From the NCBI GenBank assembly GCA_025449115.1, contig JAHLKC010000134.1, forward strand, positions 51,051-115,050: a stretch of 64,000 nt of DNA. Reading direction: 5' to 3'. Position numbers and translations under genes: made by a program. Of this stretch, positions 62,210-64,000 are shown piece by piece (the first letter of the stretch is position 1; every line of letters begins with the position of its first letter). The notes beneath the pieces were generated by a model that ran no database searches, was not told the DNA's origin, and worked only from the letters and a program-made list of their open reading frames with translations. The DNA comes from Chytridium lagenaria. Its lineage: Eukaryota > Chytridiomycota > Chytridiomycetes > Chytridiales > Chytridiaceae.

Positions 62210-62370
62210 CCATTTTTCTGCATTGTCTGGATGAGTCAAAGTTCGAAAAGAATTATTTTACAGGGATTTCATTTATTTTTTGGAATATACTTGGGACAGA
62301 ATGAAAATCCAGAAAATAATTTTTAGGGATTTTTCAAGAGGGATTAATAGGTTGAAACGGCCCTAATAAT

Positions 62371-62939
62371 TTTTTGGCAGAAGAACTGAAATTTAAATTT
62401 GGTATCCTTGAGAGCCATATGTTGCATACTATGGAGAGAGGGTAGAAATTGGGATGGGCGGCTTCAGAAACTCTTATTTACAAAGTTTCGAGGACTTAAA
62501 GGAAGACAAGGCCTTAACGGTTCTATTGGTTAGTGACCAAAATAGTAACAGAATTGGCTGAGGGATCTTTCCCCCCATTCTTTGTTGTTATCCCTACCAA
62601 GTTACAAAGACCCCTCTTCTCCAATAATGTCCAACTTTAATGAAGATGATTATGACTTCATTTTAATTAAGCCATTTACACCTCTCTAGATTATTGGCTC
62701 TCTTCTTCTCCCACCCTCAGCGCCATGACCATCAAAACCACCACCGCCACCACTTCCTCTGGTCCTCCTCCTAACCCACTTCACCCTTCAAAGCCTTTGC
62801 CTCCCGCTCACCATGCTCCACCCATGCCACATCCTCTCCTTCCACCACCCATGGTAGATCTCCACATGCAACCTCCCATGACTACTCCCAAAGGAGATAT
62901 AAAAGATATTTTCTCTTTTCAGTCCATGTATTGAATGGA
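62371..62939. other. Subtelomeric DNA between transposon and minisatellite
   Basis: A Pro/His-rich open frame at 62725-62934 (MTIKTTTATTSSGPPPNPLH) is the only coding hint and its status is uncertain. Confidence 0.4.
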
Positions 62940-63535
62940 TGACTCAACCAATGTGACTTCTTTGAGGAAGTGCTCTAGTGGGACACTCCCAGGGTTCACA
63001 TTTCCCTCTACATTTCCCTCTACATTCTCTTCCAAATGCGGCTGCTCTGATGATATGACACTCTCCTCTTGATCAGACTGCTGGGGTGATGTGATATTCA
63101 TCCCTTGATGAGAATGTCGCATCATCAGAGCAGCCTCATCAAGGGATGAATGTCATGTGGCCACAGCAATCTCATCAAGAGAGAATGTGACATCATCAGA
63201 GCAGCCGCATCAAGGGATGGATGTCATGTCGCCACAGCGCCTCATCAAGACGAGAATGTGGCTGCTCTGATGATTGGACATCCTCCTCTTGATGAGGCTG
63301 CTGTGACAACATGACATCCATCCCTTGATGCGGCTGCTCTGATGATGTCACATTCTTCTCTTGATGAGATTGCTGTGGTGACATGACATCCATTCCTTGA
63401 TGCAGCTGCTCTGATGATGTGACAATCTCCTCTTGATGAAGCTGCTGGCATCGTCACAGCAACCCCATCAAGAGGAGAATGTCACATCATCAGAGCAGCC
63501 TGCCTCATCAAGAGATGAATATCACATCATCCCAG
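62940..63535. repeat. 36-bp minisatellite in alternating orientations
   Basis: Units such as CTTGATGCGGCTGCTCTGAT continued by GATGTCACATTCTCCT recur about every 36 bp. The orientation flips near 63110, 63245 and 63455, so neighbouring blocks are inverted copies. Because 36 is a multiple of three, the minus strand encodes a 12-residue repeat (HQEKNVTSSEQP / HQGMDVMSPQQS) across 62919-63125 and 63196-63457. Confidence 0.8.
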
Positions 63536-63704
63536 GTTATTACGTGAGTTGGGATTACCTATAATGACATTCGCAGCCGCATTGAAAAGTTTTGCTGCTC
63601 ATCAAAAGCCCATAACCACTTGATTGCCTCTGCAATCCAGCGTGGGTATGTTTGTGTGCTGATGATAAAACCATACTAATAATTTCTTAAGGTGTGATGT
63701 GCTC

Positions 63705-64000
63705 TTAGGGTTAGGCCTAGGGTTAGGGTTAGGGCTAGGGTTATGGTTATGGGTAAGGTAAGGGTTAGGGTTAGGGCTAGGGTAGGGTTAGGGTAGGGTA
63801 GGGTAGGTTAGGTTAAGGTTAGGGGCTACGGTTAGGTTAGGGTTAGGGTTAGGTTAGGGTTAGGGTTAGGGTTAGGGTTAGGGTTAGGGTTAGGGTTAGG
63901 GTTAGGGTTAGGGTTAGGGTTAGGGTTAGGGTTAGGGTTAGGGTAGGGTAGGTTAGGGTTAGGGTTAGGGTTAGGGTTAGGGTTAGGGTTAGGGTTAGGG
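63705..64000 (+). repeat. Telomere, (TTAGGG)n with degenerate proximal variants
   Basis: From about 63840 to the window end the sequence is nearly pure TTAGGG with a few one-base slips (TAGGG and TTAGG). From 63705 to 63840 variants such as TTAGGGCTAGGG, TTATGG and GTAGGTTAGGTTAAGG occur. The G-rich strand runs 5' to 3' toward the end, as expected for the right chromosome terminus. Confidence 0.97.

Larger units (their letters stand above)
60480..62370. mobile_element. PIF/Harbinger-type DNA transposon, probably degraded
   Basis: Two convergent genes characteristic of this superfamily lie together: a DDE_Tnp_4-like nuclease (+) and a Myb/SANT-like DNA-binding protein (-). A candidate right terminus reads GTTGAAACGGCCC at 62351-62363, followed by TAA, which fits the TWA target duplication of the group. 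No matching left inverted repeat was found by eye, so the left boundary is approximate and the copy may be truncated. Confidence 0.65.

Noticed and set aside
62940..63535. CRISPR-like array
   Set aside because: Units are contiguous and diverged with inversions, have no unique spacers, and the host is eukaryotic.
2..64000. Stop-codon reassignment, prompted by in-frame stops plus two eRF1 copies
   Set aside because: Intact genes end properly at TAA, TAG and TGA, and most disruptions are indels rather than in-frame stops.

Overview
The window is the right end of a fungal chromosome. It finishes in about 300 bp of TTAGGG repeats, G-rich strand running to the 3' end, and it reads as eukaryotic throughout: genes are split by many short GT-AG introns (about 40-150 bp) and lie on both strands with no operons. 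Chitin-world secreted proteins of the CFEM type, a Dnf-like flippase and PDS5 point to fungi. Centrin, an NCLX-type exchanger and a coiled-coil gene resembling centrosome/cilium proteins suggest an early-diverging, possibly zoosporic (chytrid-like) lineage. The lineage is inference; no rRNA or tRNA is present to test it.

Layout. 0-4 kb: the 3' part of translation release factor eRF1 (+) faces a second, damaged eRF1-like gene (-). 4-12 kb: a mitochondrial carrier (-) with a 9-nt microexon, a family-2 glycosyltransferase (-) and an NCLX-like Na+/Ca2+ exchanger (+). 12-17 kb: a Ser/Thr/Ala/Glu-rich secreted protein (-) and a coiled-coil gene (-). 17.7-27 kb: a P4-ATPase flippase (+), a PhoD-like phosphatase (-) and an aldo-keto reductase (-). 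27-35 kb: an Acinus-like SAP/RRM/RSB splicing protein (+) and an ABCG half-transporter (+). 36-39.5 kb: two related CFEM-type secreted proteins (-). 39.5-43.3 kb: gene-poor, AT-rich DNA, then a satellite built of ~193-bp dimers. 43-59 kb: a single-pass membrane protein with a Gln/Ala-rich tail (-), an F-box/LRR protein (-), centrin (+), PDS5 (-) and a multi-pass membrane protein (+). 60-64 kb: a two-gene PIF/Harbinger transposon, a 36-bp minisatellite in alternating orientations, and the telomere.

How the genes relate. They are mostly unrelated housekeeping or surface genes. Centrin, PDS5 and the F-box gene sit together and all belong to cell-division biology, but neighbourhood alone does not show shared regulation. 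The Harbinger nuclease and its Myb/SANT partner are a functional pair.

Data quality. Many conserved genes, including ones expected to be essential (PDS5, centrin), switch frame one or more times by 1-2 nt while their conserved motifs stay intact on either side. I read this mainly as residual indel error in the assembly. A few lesions (eRF1-like copy, NCLX stop) look more like real decay. Coordinates for such genes span the whole locus. Exon ends given were read by eye from GT/AG signals and family alignment from memory.
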